In this document: piece after piece, positions 37,496 to 51,150 of the stretch
How the letters are laid out: each line of letters starts with the position of its first letter
Position numbering within the stretch: position 1 is the stretch's first letter
Assembly (NCBI RefSeq): GCF_000005505.3
Contig: NC_016132.3
Location: forward strand, 25,968,501-26,032,500
Reading direction: 5' to 3'
From: Brachypodium distachyon
Lineage: Eukaryota; Streptophyta; Magnoliopsida; Poales; Poaceae
Length of the DNA: 64,000 nucleotides
The notes under the pieces: model-generated
Databases searched by the model: none
What the model saw: the letters and a program-made list of their open reading frames with translations, nothing else
What the model was told of the DNA's origin: nothing
Program-made: the position numbers and the translations under genes

Positions 37496-37708
37496 TGTTG
37501 AGAATAATTATTTATGATCAATTAGGATTAATTATTAGTTAATTAATGATTAATTAGACATTTAGTTATGTAACTGTTCGTGTCCCAATTTTTCCAAAAC
37601 TTGGGACGCGAAGGTAAAAACTTGGAACACTAATGCATGTATTGGTGCTCCTTCCCCTTTATAAATATATCTTCAATCAATGGAACAAAGACAAGAATTC
37701 CATTAACA
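37496..37708 (+). repeat. 3' LTR of the GATAA Copia element
   Basis: 213 bp, matching 34264-34478, ended by ATTAACA and followed by the target duplication GATAA. Confidence 0.9.
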
Positions 37709-37713
37709 GATAA

Positions 37714-38140
37714 ATCAAAGAGCCAGCATGCCGTCCTCATGTCTTGCTGTTTTGTTTACTCGTGAATCATTGAAGCTGTTGGCAGGTTATATGAAAAAAT
37801 GAGAAAAGTGAGGTCGGTCTCGAACAATCATGTTGTCAAATTGGAGGATTTTATCGCATGATGAAATGTGAGGTTGGTACCAAGATGTGATATGTCCATT
37901 TCCGTCATAGGGACTCACATGATGTTGTTTCAAGCAACCAGAATTCAAACAAATAGAAGACTGATAGAAACCAACCCAGAATTTGTTCCAATGCATGAAA
38001 AAGAAGCCTATTCTGACATCCCTTCCAAGTCTCATAAACACAGAGCAGCATAGTACGCACAGATGACCACCAAACATTACAACTCGAGTATTCCCATGTA
38101 AACAAGGTAAAGCTGGCATAATATCACAGGTCGGAGACGG
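37714..38140. other. 3' flank of the alpha-NAC gene
   Basis: Non-coding. The part near 38140 should hold the 3'UTR of alpha-NAC. No other feature was recognised. Confidence 0.45.
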
Positions 38141-40231
<2,091 letters not shown>

Positions 40232-40789
40232 GGTGGGAGTAGGCGCCGGCGCGGATAGCAGAAACCCTAGAACCCTAAAGCTGGGGAGCAAGGAGGTGTG
40301 GAGGCGCAAGCGAGTCACTGGGAGCGGAGACGCGCATAGACTCGTGACGCTTTATACAGACGACCATAGGCCTGAATGGGCCGGTAGGTATTGAGTTCTT
40401 GGACTCGGACGAATGTGCAAATAGGCCCAGCGTTAAGGACTGTTGGTGTGGAGGCCAAACTGCAAATAAGAATGAAGATACCCTCAAATAGACCATAGCC
40501 TGGGCATAGCCCGGGTTTCCGGCCAGCCTCAGGCTCAGTAAAGCCCGGTGCCAAAACCCCAAGCCTGGGCCCAGCCCAAAACCTGAAACTTTTCCTTTTT
40601 AGGTTTTAGACATATTAAAAAAACATACTATTAAAACTTCAGGACCTATTTTTTAATATATATTTTTACCACTTGTAATCCATCTTGAGCTTTCACGTGA
40701 GGATTCGGGCAGGAAACTGGAGCCCCGACCCGAATACCCGATACGCCGGGCTTCAAGCGGGGCTGGTCAAGCCAGGCCGCCCATGCTCG
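40232..40789. other. alpha-NAC promoter region
   Basis: Immediately upstream of the ATG the sequence has CTAGGGTTTCTGC and AACCCTAA-like motifs on the minus strand; telo-box motifs of this kind are common in promoters of plant translation genes. Further out are short repeats of GCCTGGGC. No other gene was seen. Confidence 0.4.
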
Positions 40790-41060
40790 GACACTCGGCA
40801 AAATTGATGTGCCGTCAACTCGCGCTAGCTGCAGTGATACAGGCCGGGCACATGTAAACCAACTTTGCCATGAGAACTTCTTTGCTTAGAGCCTTTTTAT
40901 AATTTGCGAAATGCAATTCTTTTCCAAGTTTCTTGTTATAATTTTGCCGAGTGCAATTCTTTGTCGAGAGCCTTTTTAAGTCTTTGCCGAGTGCCCCCAT
41001 GGAAAGCTCTTGGTGATGCCACCGGCATTCGGTAAAGAGCTTTTTTCCAGTACAGTTGGA
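40790..41060. mobile_element. CACTA-like terminal remnant
   Basis: Contains several copies of TTTGCCGAGTGC in both orientations (for example ACACTCGGCAAA near 40791 and TTTGCCGAGTGC near 40946 and 40982). Read in reverse, it ends ACTGGAAAAAAGCTCTTTAC. This subterminal pattern is seen at ends of grass CACTA-type elements. No matching second end or target duplication was found. Confidence 0.35.
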
Positions 41061-43309
41061 AGGAGATCTTCAAGGGAAAAAAAATCCTTCTCCAACATCA
41101 AATGGATATAAATGAAGAGACCAATGCAATCAAACATTTTTCTGTCATGTCTTGTTTCTTTTCTGCAGTGACAGGACTACCTTCATTGTTTATCTTGAGA
41201 ATAATTTGACTCCTATCATAATTTAGCACTTATGATATATTGTAAAGAGCAAAAGTACACAATGTTTTCTTAGTTCTTGAAATTTGCCAAAACACATACT
41301 TTTTATTGACATGAATCATAATTTACATCCAAAATACTCTGATATGCATACTTACATAGTATACAATCAAGCCAACCAGCTAGTTAGTTCTAGATCCAGA
41401 ACCCTACGGGACAAAACGAGGTGATATGCTTAGACACTAGATAGGAGTTGGTGGTGGTGCTGATGGAGGTTTCTAGCTCTCCTTTATGAGAGTACCTGAG
41501 ACAAACCTGGTGAGTTGGTGACATGGTGCATACAGCCATTACAATCCCCAAAGGCATGCTCATACTCCATTCCTTGGCGTACAAGTACCTCCACAAGGCA
41601 AAACTTGGCATTGTGAAGTTGATGCTCCTACAATATTGTTTGGACATCATACTGACATTTCCATAACAGAATGTGATATACTATGTTGCTTGCTTATCTT
41701 AACATCATCCTCTTTGTTCGACTCGTGCTGTTTTTTGATGACCAAGATCTGCATCTTTTGCAAGTACTTGATACCAAGAATTAAGCTGTCAACTAGGATG
41801 CTTGCTGGTAACTTGGATGGAGAGGAACCATCTGGGATTAATTGCTCAGTTACTCAGGTCACAGACCACCAAAAGTTGGGGCTTCAACAGGTAAAAACAT
41901 TGATCAAAGCTAGATGAAGACAGCAACAAAAGGCCGACCACGAAATAAAAACCTTCAGGCAAACTGTCATGGCACTATGATGCATTGTTCTGTTATGCGC
42001 CAGTAGAGATTGATTCATTGATCTCACTAGCGCTGACACGCACCACCAACTGAGTTTTTCATATCCTGTTGTATTGGTTTTCAGACTTACTGCCAGAGTA
42101 AATGTATATATGAAAATGGGAATGCATGATAACGAGGTTGCTGATTCACATGCTCATAAAGATCCCTTTCATTTCAAGTTGATCAATTTCAGAAGTCCCA
42201 GAATATCAGAGGGCAGGAACAAGAAAGATTGGAAAAGGGTATCAGTCAAAGGATGGTCTGACTTCAGAGAGGTCATTTTAAGCGGAAGAAGCAACAGCAA
42301 ACAAGTCTGATACAAGGAGTCGGACAGCATGGAAGGAAGATCTAGAGCGGAACATAAGATATCTTCATCCACTACAAACAGCAAGGGTAGACTTATCCTA
42401 ATCATCTGTTCCAGTTTACATAACACAGTCTATCCGAATACAGTACAAAACATACAAACTATTAGTTTAGACTGCCAATTTAAGATGTTTTGGCTATCAG
42501 AAAGGAAGGCAACATCCAAGATCCTCCTTCAACCCTTGTTCTTCAAGCGGCACTTCTGTTTCAAGCAAAGCACGAAAGAGATTAGGATGAAAGTAACTAA
42601 GAACAGAATATCAAATGAACTAGTAAGACAACCGGCTACTACAATGGCTATCAACTATTATGTGGCACTCAAAGGCCAAAAGATGCAATATATTTGTTTC
42701 AGCAAAACGGATAAAACGCCTCGATATCCTAAACCACTTGTCAAATAGAACAAACAACTGCTCGGATAAGGTTAAAACGTCACCCAGGAAACTTATTGTT
42801 AGATCAGATTATACACTGTCATATAGGAGGGAAATAAGCATCAAAATATACCCAAATCGGAAAAGATGCATAAAGCCAAGTGTGGCAGTGAGAAATATAA
42901 GTATCTACAATTGAAATCTGTGTGCAAAATGGCATGCTTCAGCATTACAGAACTATAAAAGTTCAACAACATTCTGAGAATAACAAGTTAACGATCTGAG
43001 ACAGGATAGTTTCTGGTAAAGAATTCAAAGGCAGTCCAAGTTCATATAATGCAACATATATGACCATAGGAGAAACAAAGATGCAAGAGATAAACTCCTA
43101 TTCTTACAATTGTTAATCACTAAGTCTGTAATTCTTTTTTATGTATATCTACATTATCCTTCTCCACTCATTGACCAATGACCACACACCATGAGCAGGG
43201 GATTGATCACAACAGCGTATTGATGAAAAAAGAAATGTTAACCACTCATAAGCATACAGCACATGCCAAAGCAAAGAACATACAATAGGAGATTAAAGCA
43301 GTTCACATT
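41061..43309. other. intergenic, no gene seen
   Basis: 2.2 kb of AT-rich sequence without convincing coding or element ends. The part near 43300 may be the 3' region of the F-box pseudogene. Confidence 0.4.
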
Positions 43310-44203
43310 TCATTTGCAGAACATAATATCTAAACAAGAGTGGTAAAGTCTGGAATCATCTGCCCCTGAGAATACAACATCTCTATGGTGAAATCCCATC
43401 CAATGTTTATATGCAGAAGACCACTCTACCCCTTCTGGGAGCTGAATACTGAAGAAACTGGAGCTCGCCAAATCCAACACAAGAATGTCGTCGAAGGTGC
43501 CCCCAGCCATGTAGATCCTATCATTGATGAGTAGAGATTTTGGCCAACATCGCGGATGGAGGAGTTGTGTCATGACTTTGGTAAGCATGACCCAGACACC
43601 ATCTCGCAACATGTATACCTTCCCGATAGGATTACATTGCTCTCTATTGCCAGCCACATGTACGATAAGCAACAGTCACCTCCTCTGGGAAGGAAGCAAG
43701 AGAAGGTTATGGGCGTCATCTGTCACTGCATGTGGTGGAGGTGGTGGGAGGACAGCCACGCCTCTCTCAGGGAACAGTGGGCTGTGCACTTCATATGCGT
43801 ATTTGTGATTCCGGAATCCGGAGATGAAGATGCTGCCGTTCCGGCATTCCTTAATCGACATCCCGTGGATGGTGTCCAAGCTGAAGGTTGCCATGCGGCA
43901 GAGGACGGTGGCGAGCTCCAGCTCTTGGGTCTTGGTCAGCAACGGGACGAAGCGTGGAAGAAACTCGAGTGTATGGGGAATGAACACGTCTCCGACGTAC
44001 AAGCCGAGAAGCCGGGGCGGGTGGCGCTGGCGGAATCGGCGGAGGAAGGCCCGGTCGGCGGCGTGGTGGTACCAGCGCGTGCAGACGAGCGCGGCGCGGA
44101 CGAGGGTGGTGGGGAAGCCGACGCGGAGGAGGATCTCGCGGAGAAGGTCGTCGTCATCGAGCACCTTGGCCACGACGGCCGCCGGCGAGCTTGGGAAATC
44201 CAT
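43310..44203 (-). pseudogene. F-box protein gene with an in-frame stop
   Basis: Grass-type F-box protein; intact members are substrate adaptors of SCF ubiquitin ligases. Starts at the ATG at 44203 with MDFPSSPAAVVAKVLDDDD. The F-box spans about residues 15-57, with LLREILLRVGFPTTLVRAAL and VCTRWYHHAADRAFLRRF, followed by RHPPRLLGLYVGDVF. At residue 176 there is a TGA (43676-43678). The same frame continues for 121 more codons with family-like sequence (KVYMLRDGVWVML, LLINDRIYMAGGTFDDILVL, DLASSSFFSIQLPEGVEW) and stops at 43310. Truncation at residue 175 would remove the associated C-terminal domain. It is a recent pseudogene, or the TGA is a sequencing error or a polymorphism. No intron signals were found around the stop. 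Confidence 0.8.
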
Positions 44204-44579
44204 TTTCAGCCGCCGATCTCTGCCTCTGCGGGGGCGGAATTTTGGTGACACAAACAGATTTGTTGAAACGGAGGGGAGGAGAAATCGTATCTCACATTTC
44301 TGGTATCATTCCCCTCCTCTACTGCTAGAACAAGGTAGGGTTTTAGAGGAAAGATCAAGCTAGGGTTCCACGCAAGCAACGAAATTGGGGAAGAACGAGA
44401 CTCGCATGAAATTGGGAGAGGGGAAGGCGGCTTCGTGGGGGCGGACGGCAGAGGCACCGACCGGCGTCGGAGGCTGGATTCGGACCGCCGGCGGGAGTCC
44501 CGTCAAGGCGGCGCTTGTGGCCGTGTTGAGCAGAGCACGACAGGAGTCAAGCCCCGAATTTTTTTCTTTTTCACGCAGG

Positions 44580-45770
44580 GCGGTAAGGTAATAAACGCCA
44601 CATCTTTCTTCGTGCATTGTTTCAAACGCACACATTTTCTTCACACGTTAACAAAATGACATTTTTGGCTATTTTTAGACCATTTTTCGACATGGTCCCA
44701 CATGTCATTTTATTTTGGACCACATTGCCCCTGCCTATTCACGTTGATTGATGTGAATTGATTGAATGGCAGAACCTGGCTTGCTAGACCCCTGCGGCTT
44801 AACGAGAAACGAACGGGACATAGGAGGAAAAAAGAAAGATCACCGCCGTCGCCGCTGGACGTGATTGCCGTCACGGCTACCCAAGATCGCGCCGTCGCCT
44901 CCGTAGGAAATCGCAACGCCGTCGTCGACGCCGCACGCGATCGTCGCCGCGTCCGTAGGAAATCTCACCGCCGCCGTCGCCGCCGCACGTACGTGATCGC
45001 CGCTGCCACCAATGGACGAGGCCGTCGCCTCCCGATGAGAACGACGTCCAGGAGAGGGACGAGGCCCGCGGCGTGGAGAGCATCGCCACGGAGAGCAACG
45101 GCGCCGCCACCGCCTCGCCACGGATTCAAGGAAGCTAAGGGAGATGTGAAGACCTGCCACCAGGTGAGTGAGCACCCACCTACGGTCGCCCCTCTCCTCT
45201 CCTCCCATTTCGCATCTGCGGCGACTGGTGGGTTTTGATTTCATCCTCCTCATGTGTAATCTGTTCCTCCGATGCTCTCGCAGTGCCATCATAAAAGGAC
45301 GCAATACGCGGCGGCTTGCAAGGCGGCGAAGAAGTATGGTCCGTGCTCGCTCAAGTACTCTGCCGGAATTGCCTGCTTAATACTCCGTTATTGCCGGACA
45401 GGAGTAGGTAGTATAAGAATCTTTCTCCGTAATTGCAGCGGTCGCCATCCACGCGGGGGCCCGATGGCGGCGGTCCGGCAGACGGCGGCCTGACGAATGT
45501 GCGGCTCCTCTTCTCCTTTCTCTCTGTTAAGCCGTTGTAGCTAGCTTCTGGGCTTGTGGGATCCAATCGATCGACATGAATAGGCATGGCAATGTGCTCC
45601 AAAAAAAATGACAGGTGGGACCAAGTCAGAAAAATGGTCTAACAAATAAAAAAAATGTCATTCTGTCAAAGTGCGAAAGAAAGATGTGCTATTTTGTCTA
45701 AAAAATGAAGGGCGTGCGTTTGGGGCAAGATACGAAGAAAGTCGTGGCATTTTGTCAAATTTCTCAATTT
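44580..45770. mobile_element. MULE-like element carrying a gene fragment (Pack-MULE type)
   Basis: The ends are inverted copies over roughly 180 bp. The left end has CGCCACATCTTTCTTCG, TTTTTAGACCATTTTTC, TGGTCCCACATGTCATTTT and CACATTGCCCCTGCCTATTC. The right end, reversed, has TGCCACGACTTTCTTCG, TGTTAGACCATTTTTC, TGGTCCCACCTGTCATTTT and CACATTGCCATGCCTATTC. The middle is GC-rich and holds a two-exon zinc-finger gene fragment rather than a transposase. The target duplication could not be fixed. Confidence 0.7.
45000..45370 (+). pseudogene. captured zf-4CXXC_R1 (CDCA7-like) gene fragment with intron
   Basis: Exon 1 ends KGDVKTCHQ at 45163 with the donor CAG|GTGAGT. Exon 2 starts at 45284 after CTCTCGCAG with CHHKRTQYAAACKAAKKYGP and CSLKY. 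Joined in phase 0 this gives the CHxC...CK..KK.GPC.LKY pattern of the zf-4CXXC_R1 zinc finger found in CDCA7 and plant relatives, which act in chromatin regulation. Only about one half of the finger is present; the next expected Cys is Ser and similarity then ends. The 120-nt intron shows that the capture was from genomic DNA, not from mRNA. Confidence 0.6.
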
Positions 45771-46789
45771 CCATGGTATTCACACGCTCTTATATTTTTC
45801 AGCTTTTTTTTGAGACAATCATATTTTTCAGCTAGTCCAAAGTTGTGCGGGCTTGCCACCTTGTCGCTTCCGTGTCTGGACTCTCGTGAATTTCCGGCCT
45901 GTTTACACCTGGGTGGGCCCGTCGTAGTGAGCCCCGGCCTAGCTATAGCATATGCATCTTTGATGTACACTAGCCATGAGAGCTCTGTCCTAACCGTCAC
46001 CATTGAAGATTTAGCGTTCCCCTCGCCTCCGGTCGCTGTCTTGGCACTACGAGGTTGGGGGAACCTCGGTTCCTCCTAAGAGTATACAGAAGTGCTTGAC
46101 TATTTCAATTGTTTGGTTCCGATCGGCAACGCAATGACGGAGGTTGCAATGCCGTAGCGAATAAAGGTGCTCTGGTTCTTCCTCTGTTGTGGTGGTGTCT
46201 CAACGGGCATTGCTGCAGGGCCAGAGATTTTCAATCCCCATGGGTTTAGTGAACCCGATCTTGTGGATCTTGGGTTTGTGTACTCGCAGATCCGTTTATA
46301 CGTATCTGTCGAGTTTTTGTTACTGTGTCATGGTGCTTTTGTTGGTTTTATCTTTTGTAATTTTGGAATACTTTTCTGGCGTTCTGATGAAGATCTTGCA
46401 ATTCGATGACGATCTTGCGATCCAAAGGAGGCGGAGCCGGGGCGGGCTACCATGGCGGAGGCGGTGGCCGGTAAGCCATGGCGGCGTCAAGGTTGAGGGA
46501 GGCCGCGGGGCTGATGGAGGAGCTCGGGAGATAGAGTTGGAGGGGGGGCTCGGACGCAGGGGGAGATGGAGTTGGAGGAGGGGCCTTCGTGGGAGAGAAT
46601 TCGGGGGAGAGAAGAAGGGAGCAGAGAGAGTTCGTGGGAGAGAAGAATAAGGGAGCAGAGGGAGTTCGGGGGAGAGAAGAAGGGTGGCTGCGGGGCTGAG
46701 AGAGAATAGAGAGAAGAGGTGGGGGTGTATTTTATACCAAACCCTTAACCCTAAAATATACTGATGTGTTTTTGTGAATTTTGCAAGTT
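45771..46789. other. no gene seen; possible CACTA interior
   Basis: The stretch 46400-46720 is purine- and G-rich and low in complexity (many GGAGAGA and GGGGGC runs). No transposase similarity was found. It may belong to the CACTA-type element that ends at 47031. Confidence 0.35.
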
Positions 46790-47031
46790 CTTACATTGGA
46801 CCATTATTGACGGGCGTCCCGTGCCCGTTACTGATGATGGATCATCAGTGACGGGTCTTGCTCACCCGTTACTGATGAGGTGTCATCAGGAACGGGCGTG
46901 GCACGCCCATCACTAATAAAGGGTCGTTAGTGACGGACATGATATGTCCATGACTGATGAGGGTCATCAGTGACGGGCGGGAAAGACCCGTCACTCATGA
47001 CCGGTCACATATGTTGTGTTTTGTAGCAGTG
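46790..47031 (-). mobile_element. CACTA (En/Spm) terminus with subterminal palindromes
   Basis: The last bases read, in reverse, CACTGCTACAAAACACAACA, a CACTA-type terminal inverted repeat. Inside it are six to eight near-palindromic units built from ATCAGTGACGGGC and its complement GCCCGTCACTGAT, the typical subterminal transposase-binding array. The opposite end was not found in this window, so the element is truncated or rearranged. Confidence 0.7.
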
Positions 47032-47050
47032 TTTTTTAACTCTAGGGATC

Positions 47051-50000
47051 TGTAGTGACCCAAAGCCCTAAGTTTGATTATGCATCTTAATCCATGAGCA
47101 TTTGCATTGCATTAGTCATACCCTGCCTTTGTTAAAATCATCTCCAGGGAAAGCTTTGGAAAACTAAAACTTTTGATTTTGTGCCTTCTATGTGCTGTTT
47201 GCAACCTTTGGTACAATCTATGTTCAAAATCATTCAAGTTGATCTCTTTGAATTCTGAATTTGAACAGATTTGGAGTTACTTTGTTATTTGTTTCCATCA
47301 ATTAAGTGAAAAACTGCATTATGCAATTGTAGTTTCATAAATTAATTTCAAAACCTTCCTCTTTGCATTTGGTTTTCAAATCTGGTCTGCAATAGTTTTT
47401 ATCAACGCCAAGCTTGGAAATAGGAGTGCCAACTCTGAAATCCAAAATTTGGTATGGTCACTAGTTCAAATTCAAAATGCAGCTGCAGCCTATTTGGCAT
47501 CAGCTTTGCTTTTCAATTTTTAGAAAATGGAAACAAAACTATTTTGAGCTGAAATTTTTACTGTAGTTCCATAACTATCTAATACAACTCCTTGCAAAGT
47601 TTGGTGCAATTTGGAGGTGTCTAGGACCCTCAAAACTGCTATCAAAGTGCAATTCCAGAAGGTCTCAACCTGTTCTATCTCTCCTCTCTCTATGACCGGT
47701 GGGTCCCAGCTGTCATGCTTCGTCTTCCACGTAGAGGCAGCTTGTTGGTGGCAATGGCAGGGCTTCTCTTCGCCGTAGATCTTCATCCTTGCATCGTGGC
47801 CGTAGCCCATGCCTATTTAAGCTCCCCCTGGAACCCTAGCTCCCATTTCATCCCCTTTTTCCCCGAGCTCCCGACCCAAGCCGCCGCCATGGAGGACCTC
47901 GCTGTCGTCAAGCTCTTCTAGGTGAGTAATGGCTGCACCTACTGCGTCATGTTGTTCTACTCGTCACCTAGAATCTCTGTGACTTTCTCCCTTCCTCGAT
48001 TGCGCAGTGAAACGAGCGAATCGAGCTCATCTTCGTCGAGGCCGGCCAAGCTTTCTTCCGCTCGATTTGTTGTCTCCGGTGAGATCCCGACATTCCGACC
48101 TTGTCCATTGGTTTTGCCTCGCCATTCCGCACCTTTGTGACAAGGTTTCGTCGCAGCTCCATCACCCGGAAGCGTCGTCTCCGTCGACTGTGCCGCTGCC
48201 GCCCGACGTCGCCGTGGTCCTGCTTTGTTGAGCCTGCCGAGCTGCAGTGACCGCGTCAACACGAAGCTGGTGAGCTCCTCGCCTTTTCCAGTCCAAATCC
48301 CGTGTGTTTTCGTGTACTGTAGAGGTAGACCGGCCCTGCTCCGGCGAGCTCTGGCCACCGGCCATGGCGTGCGTGGTGGCCTCTGGCCACAATCTCCCCC
48401 CAGCTCGATCTGCAGGTACAAGACCCAGCCCAACTCCCGATCCAGCATCCAGCACGTGCTGTGCTCTTTCTCCCTTTTCTGTTATTTTCCCTTTACACCA
48501 AAAAGCTCCATCCTTTTAGCCAATGACAAGTAGGCCCAGTTTACTCTATGCTGACCAGATCTGGACCAGCCAAAGGTCCACTGGTAAAAGTAAGAAAATT
48601 AGTTATTTTCGAATTAATCTCGCTGGTATTTTCAGAAATAGGCAGAAAGGCCTATAGATCTTGTAAAATGCATAGAAAATTCATACGGTATCAGAAAAAT
48701 GTGATTCAAGTTGGGAAAGTTTTGTTTTTGAAATCTCTATCCAGTGGTGTTATGTGTGTTGTGTTTTCACACTGTTAAGATTGCATATTTTGATAAAATG
48801 GCATTCAAGTAATGTTTACCATATTTTAAATAATGCACTAAACCTATACTTTATATTTCAATTAATTTGGGGACTTATACCCCTGTTTAAATAATGATAG
48901 ATGCTAAAAATGACATCATATTTTTGTATATCTTGTGTTATTTTGAGAAGCCCAAATCTTTTATCAAAGTTGTTTTTCCGTTTAAAGGGAAAATTCATAA
49001 CTTGAGTTAGGAAACTCCGTTTCGAGTGAATCAAATTTCAAAATGCATATTTTAACATTACCTACATTCTGATGTGTTGTATCATTATGTGCTTTTGAGA
49101 AAAATAAAGCCTTGTGCATAATAATCTATGTTCCAATCAAACATAAAGTGCTTATTTAATTAAGTTTGCTTAATCATGTGCTCTTGTACGTTTTTCCTTT
49201 CATGTCCCTACTTGTGCATCATGCATCATTCACATGGCATCATATTGCATTATTTATCTATGTACTTGGATGATGTGTGGTGAACTCATTTGCCTTCTAT
49301 TGGATCTTTTTGCATCTTCTTGCAATAGGTGACGAAGAGGGTGTGCTTAGTGAGAACGATTCGGACTACGAGCGGGGTGATCAAATTGCTCGCTACTTGC
49401 TTATGTTGGTCATTGGCATGAGTAAGGGTTGATTGTGGTAATCTTATATTTTGCTAGTCAATTGGTATTGATTATGCTCTTCATCTTGTATATCCATGTT
49501 TGTATGATAAGTGTCGAGTCATGCTTTTGGAATCTTGGTAGACTTGGTAACCTTGAGCATGATGTTGAGCTTATATTTTAATTGTTTTTCAGCATGCCAT
49601 GAGTAGAGAGCGATGTCTCTATGATAATTAAAACTGAAACTAAAATTGGTAGACTTGAGTGGGTACCCGTCATTTGGTCTTTATCCCACTTAGGTCAATT
49701 AAGGGCCGAATTCTTGTGCCATTGATCCTAGCCACAATCGTACTACCTCATTGACTGTTATGGGACAGTCTTGACCAACTAATTCACCTAGCTCTAACAT
49801 GGTGGGTGCTATTTTTCATTTGGTAGTTTTCCTTGGTTGGATTTGGTCTTCGGACATGGTGTCCCCATTAAAAAGGGCATGGTGTCGCTTTTTGTGCTTC
49901 TCTCTTGCAAATTGGAACATACCCCACAATTCGATGGATCATAAACAAACTTGGACTTCGACCGCAACCTATGGACCAGGATAACGCTTTCTAGAAGCGC

Positions 50001-51145
50001 CCTGGAATAAACCTATGGGCAGCTAGTATGTTAGAGTGAAGTGTTGTAAAGGTCTTGTAACAAATTATCATCCCGCTTTCTACGGAATGATGAGATGTTT
50101 CGGTGAGGGTAAAGTTGTACACCCCTTGCAGGGATAAAATCTATTCGAATAACCATGTCCACGGTCAAGGACATGCTTGGTTATATCACACTTGAGTTAG
50201 AGTCACTCATACTTGGTGTTAGTCCTATGTGCCAATTGGAATTGTCATAACATTCCATTGTTTAAATCTGAGGTTTATACTTGATGCTTATGCATACTTG
50301 CTTATATCCATTGAGTTGGTATAATATTGATGCCATGGTAACTAGTTCATGCATGCTTGTCCCATTCCTTATCATGCTTAAGCTAGTTTATCTTGTTTTA
50401 TGTCACTTGTGAGTGAATGCCATGCTTCCTATGTTTAGGTAATAGCATGACATGATTATGTATCACTTTTGGGTTACATTTGACATGCTTTAGGCCGCTT
50501 TTAAGGTGTATTACAAATCTGGACAGATTGGTAAAAATCTGGAATACTTGTCTCTTGCCATGCTTAATTGTGTAGTTGTGATGCCTATGGTTATGCTTTT
50601 ATGTCCAGATTGTTCCCCACCTTTGATGCAATGTTTTAGATGATCTTAATACATTGTATGACCTGTTTATGTGTTGTTTAAGTGGTTAAACTTGTTGAAA
50701 GACATCATGGTACAAATCTGTCCTTTACATGCTTACTTGATGTTCATTGCTAGCAATTGTTTCGTATGCTGCCCAAAAATTTCAGAACTGTTTGGGAATT
50801 GAACCTAGGTGATTTTACATGTTATTATGATGTCCTTTAGAATGGAAACCATGATGGTTTAGGTGCTGGTCCGTTTGGTTCAGATCTGGACTTTTGCTTG
50901 TCTAAGAGACCTCACTTGCAATCTTTTGCTACTCTTTAACCTTGACTGATGAGCATGTCATGGAACAAATTAAAATGAACGAAAGTAAGACTTGCTGAGT
51001 ACCCTGAGAACTCACCCTTGCTGTTGACACATTTTTGCAGAGGAAACCCCACTGGAGAGCGATAATGATCTCGACCGTGACCGGAACCGTGACGAGTAGT
51101 CAGCCCCTTGGGTTGATTTTGTTGGTGCTACCCGGGCTGTAGCAC
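47051..51145 (+). mobile_element. probable 4.1-kb solo LTR or unclassified element (TSD GGATC)
   Basis: Bounded by GGATC on both sides (47046-47050 and 51146-51150). The element starts TGTAGTGACCCAAAGCC and ends GGGCTGTAGCAC; the end is one base off the canonical CA. It has no gag or pol. It carries its own TATA box (47814-47820), a 10-codon ORF beginning at 47889 that stops exactly at a strong donor TAG|GTGAGT (47922), and later acceptors in front of short charged reading frames (49330 and 51041). This fits a large LTR with a spliced leader. The family is unknown to me. Confidence 0.5.
47814..47820 (+). promoter_or_regulatory. TATA box inside the GGATC element
   Basis: TATTTAA in GCCTATTTAAGCTCC. 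Transcription would start about 30 nt later, near 47846-47850, ahead of the ATG at 47889. Confidence 0.5.
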
Positions 51146-51150
51146 GGATC

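Larger units (their letters stand above)
34264..37708 (+). mobile_element. non-autonomous Copia element with foreign cargo (TSD GATAA)
   Basis: A 3.4-kb plus-strand element with 5-bp duplications GATAA at 34259-34263 and 37709-37713. Short LTRs (34264-34478 and 37496-37708) begin TGTTGAGAATAATTATTTAT and end TAACA. A primer-binding-like TTATCAGCCACG follows the left LTR, and a purine tract GATCGGGGGAG precedes the right LTR. gag, protease, integrase and the start of RT are missing; a GC-rich segment of about 0.9 kb occupies their place. RT and RNase H remain. It must rely on proteins from another element. Confidence 0.9.

Noticed and set aside
44762..45238. Arg-rich ORF as a stand-alone gene
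   Set aside because: It spans the MULE interior and reads through the predicted intron. Only the last part (KTCHQ) has family similarity.
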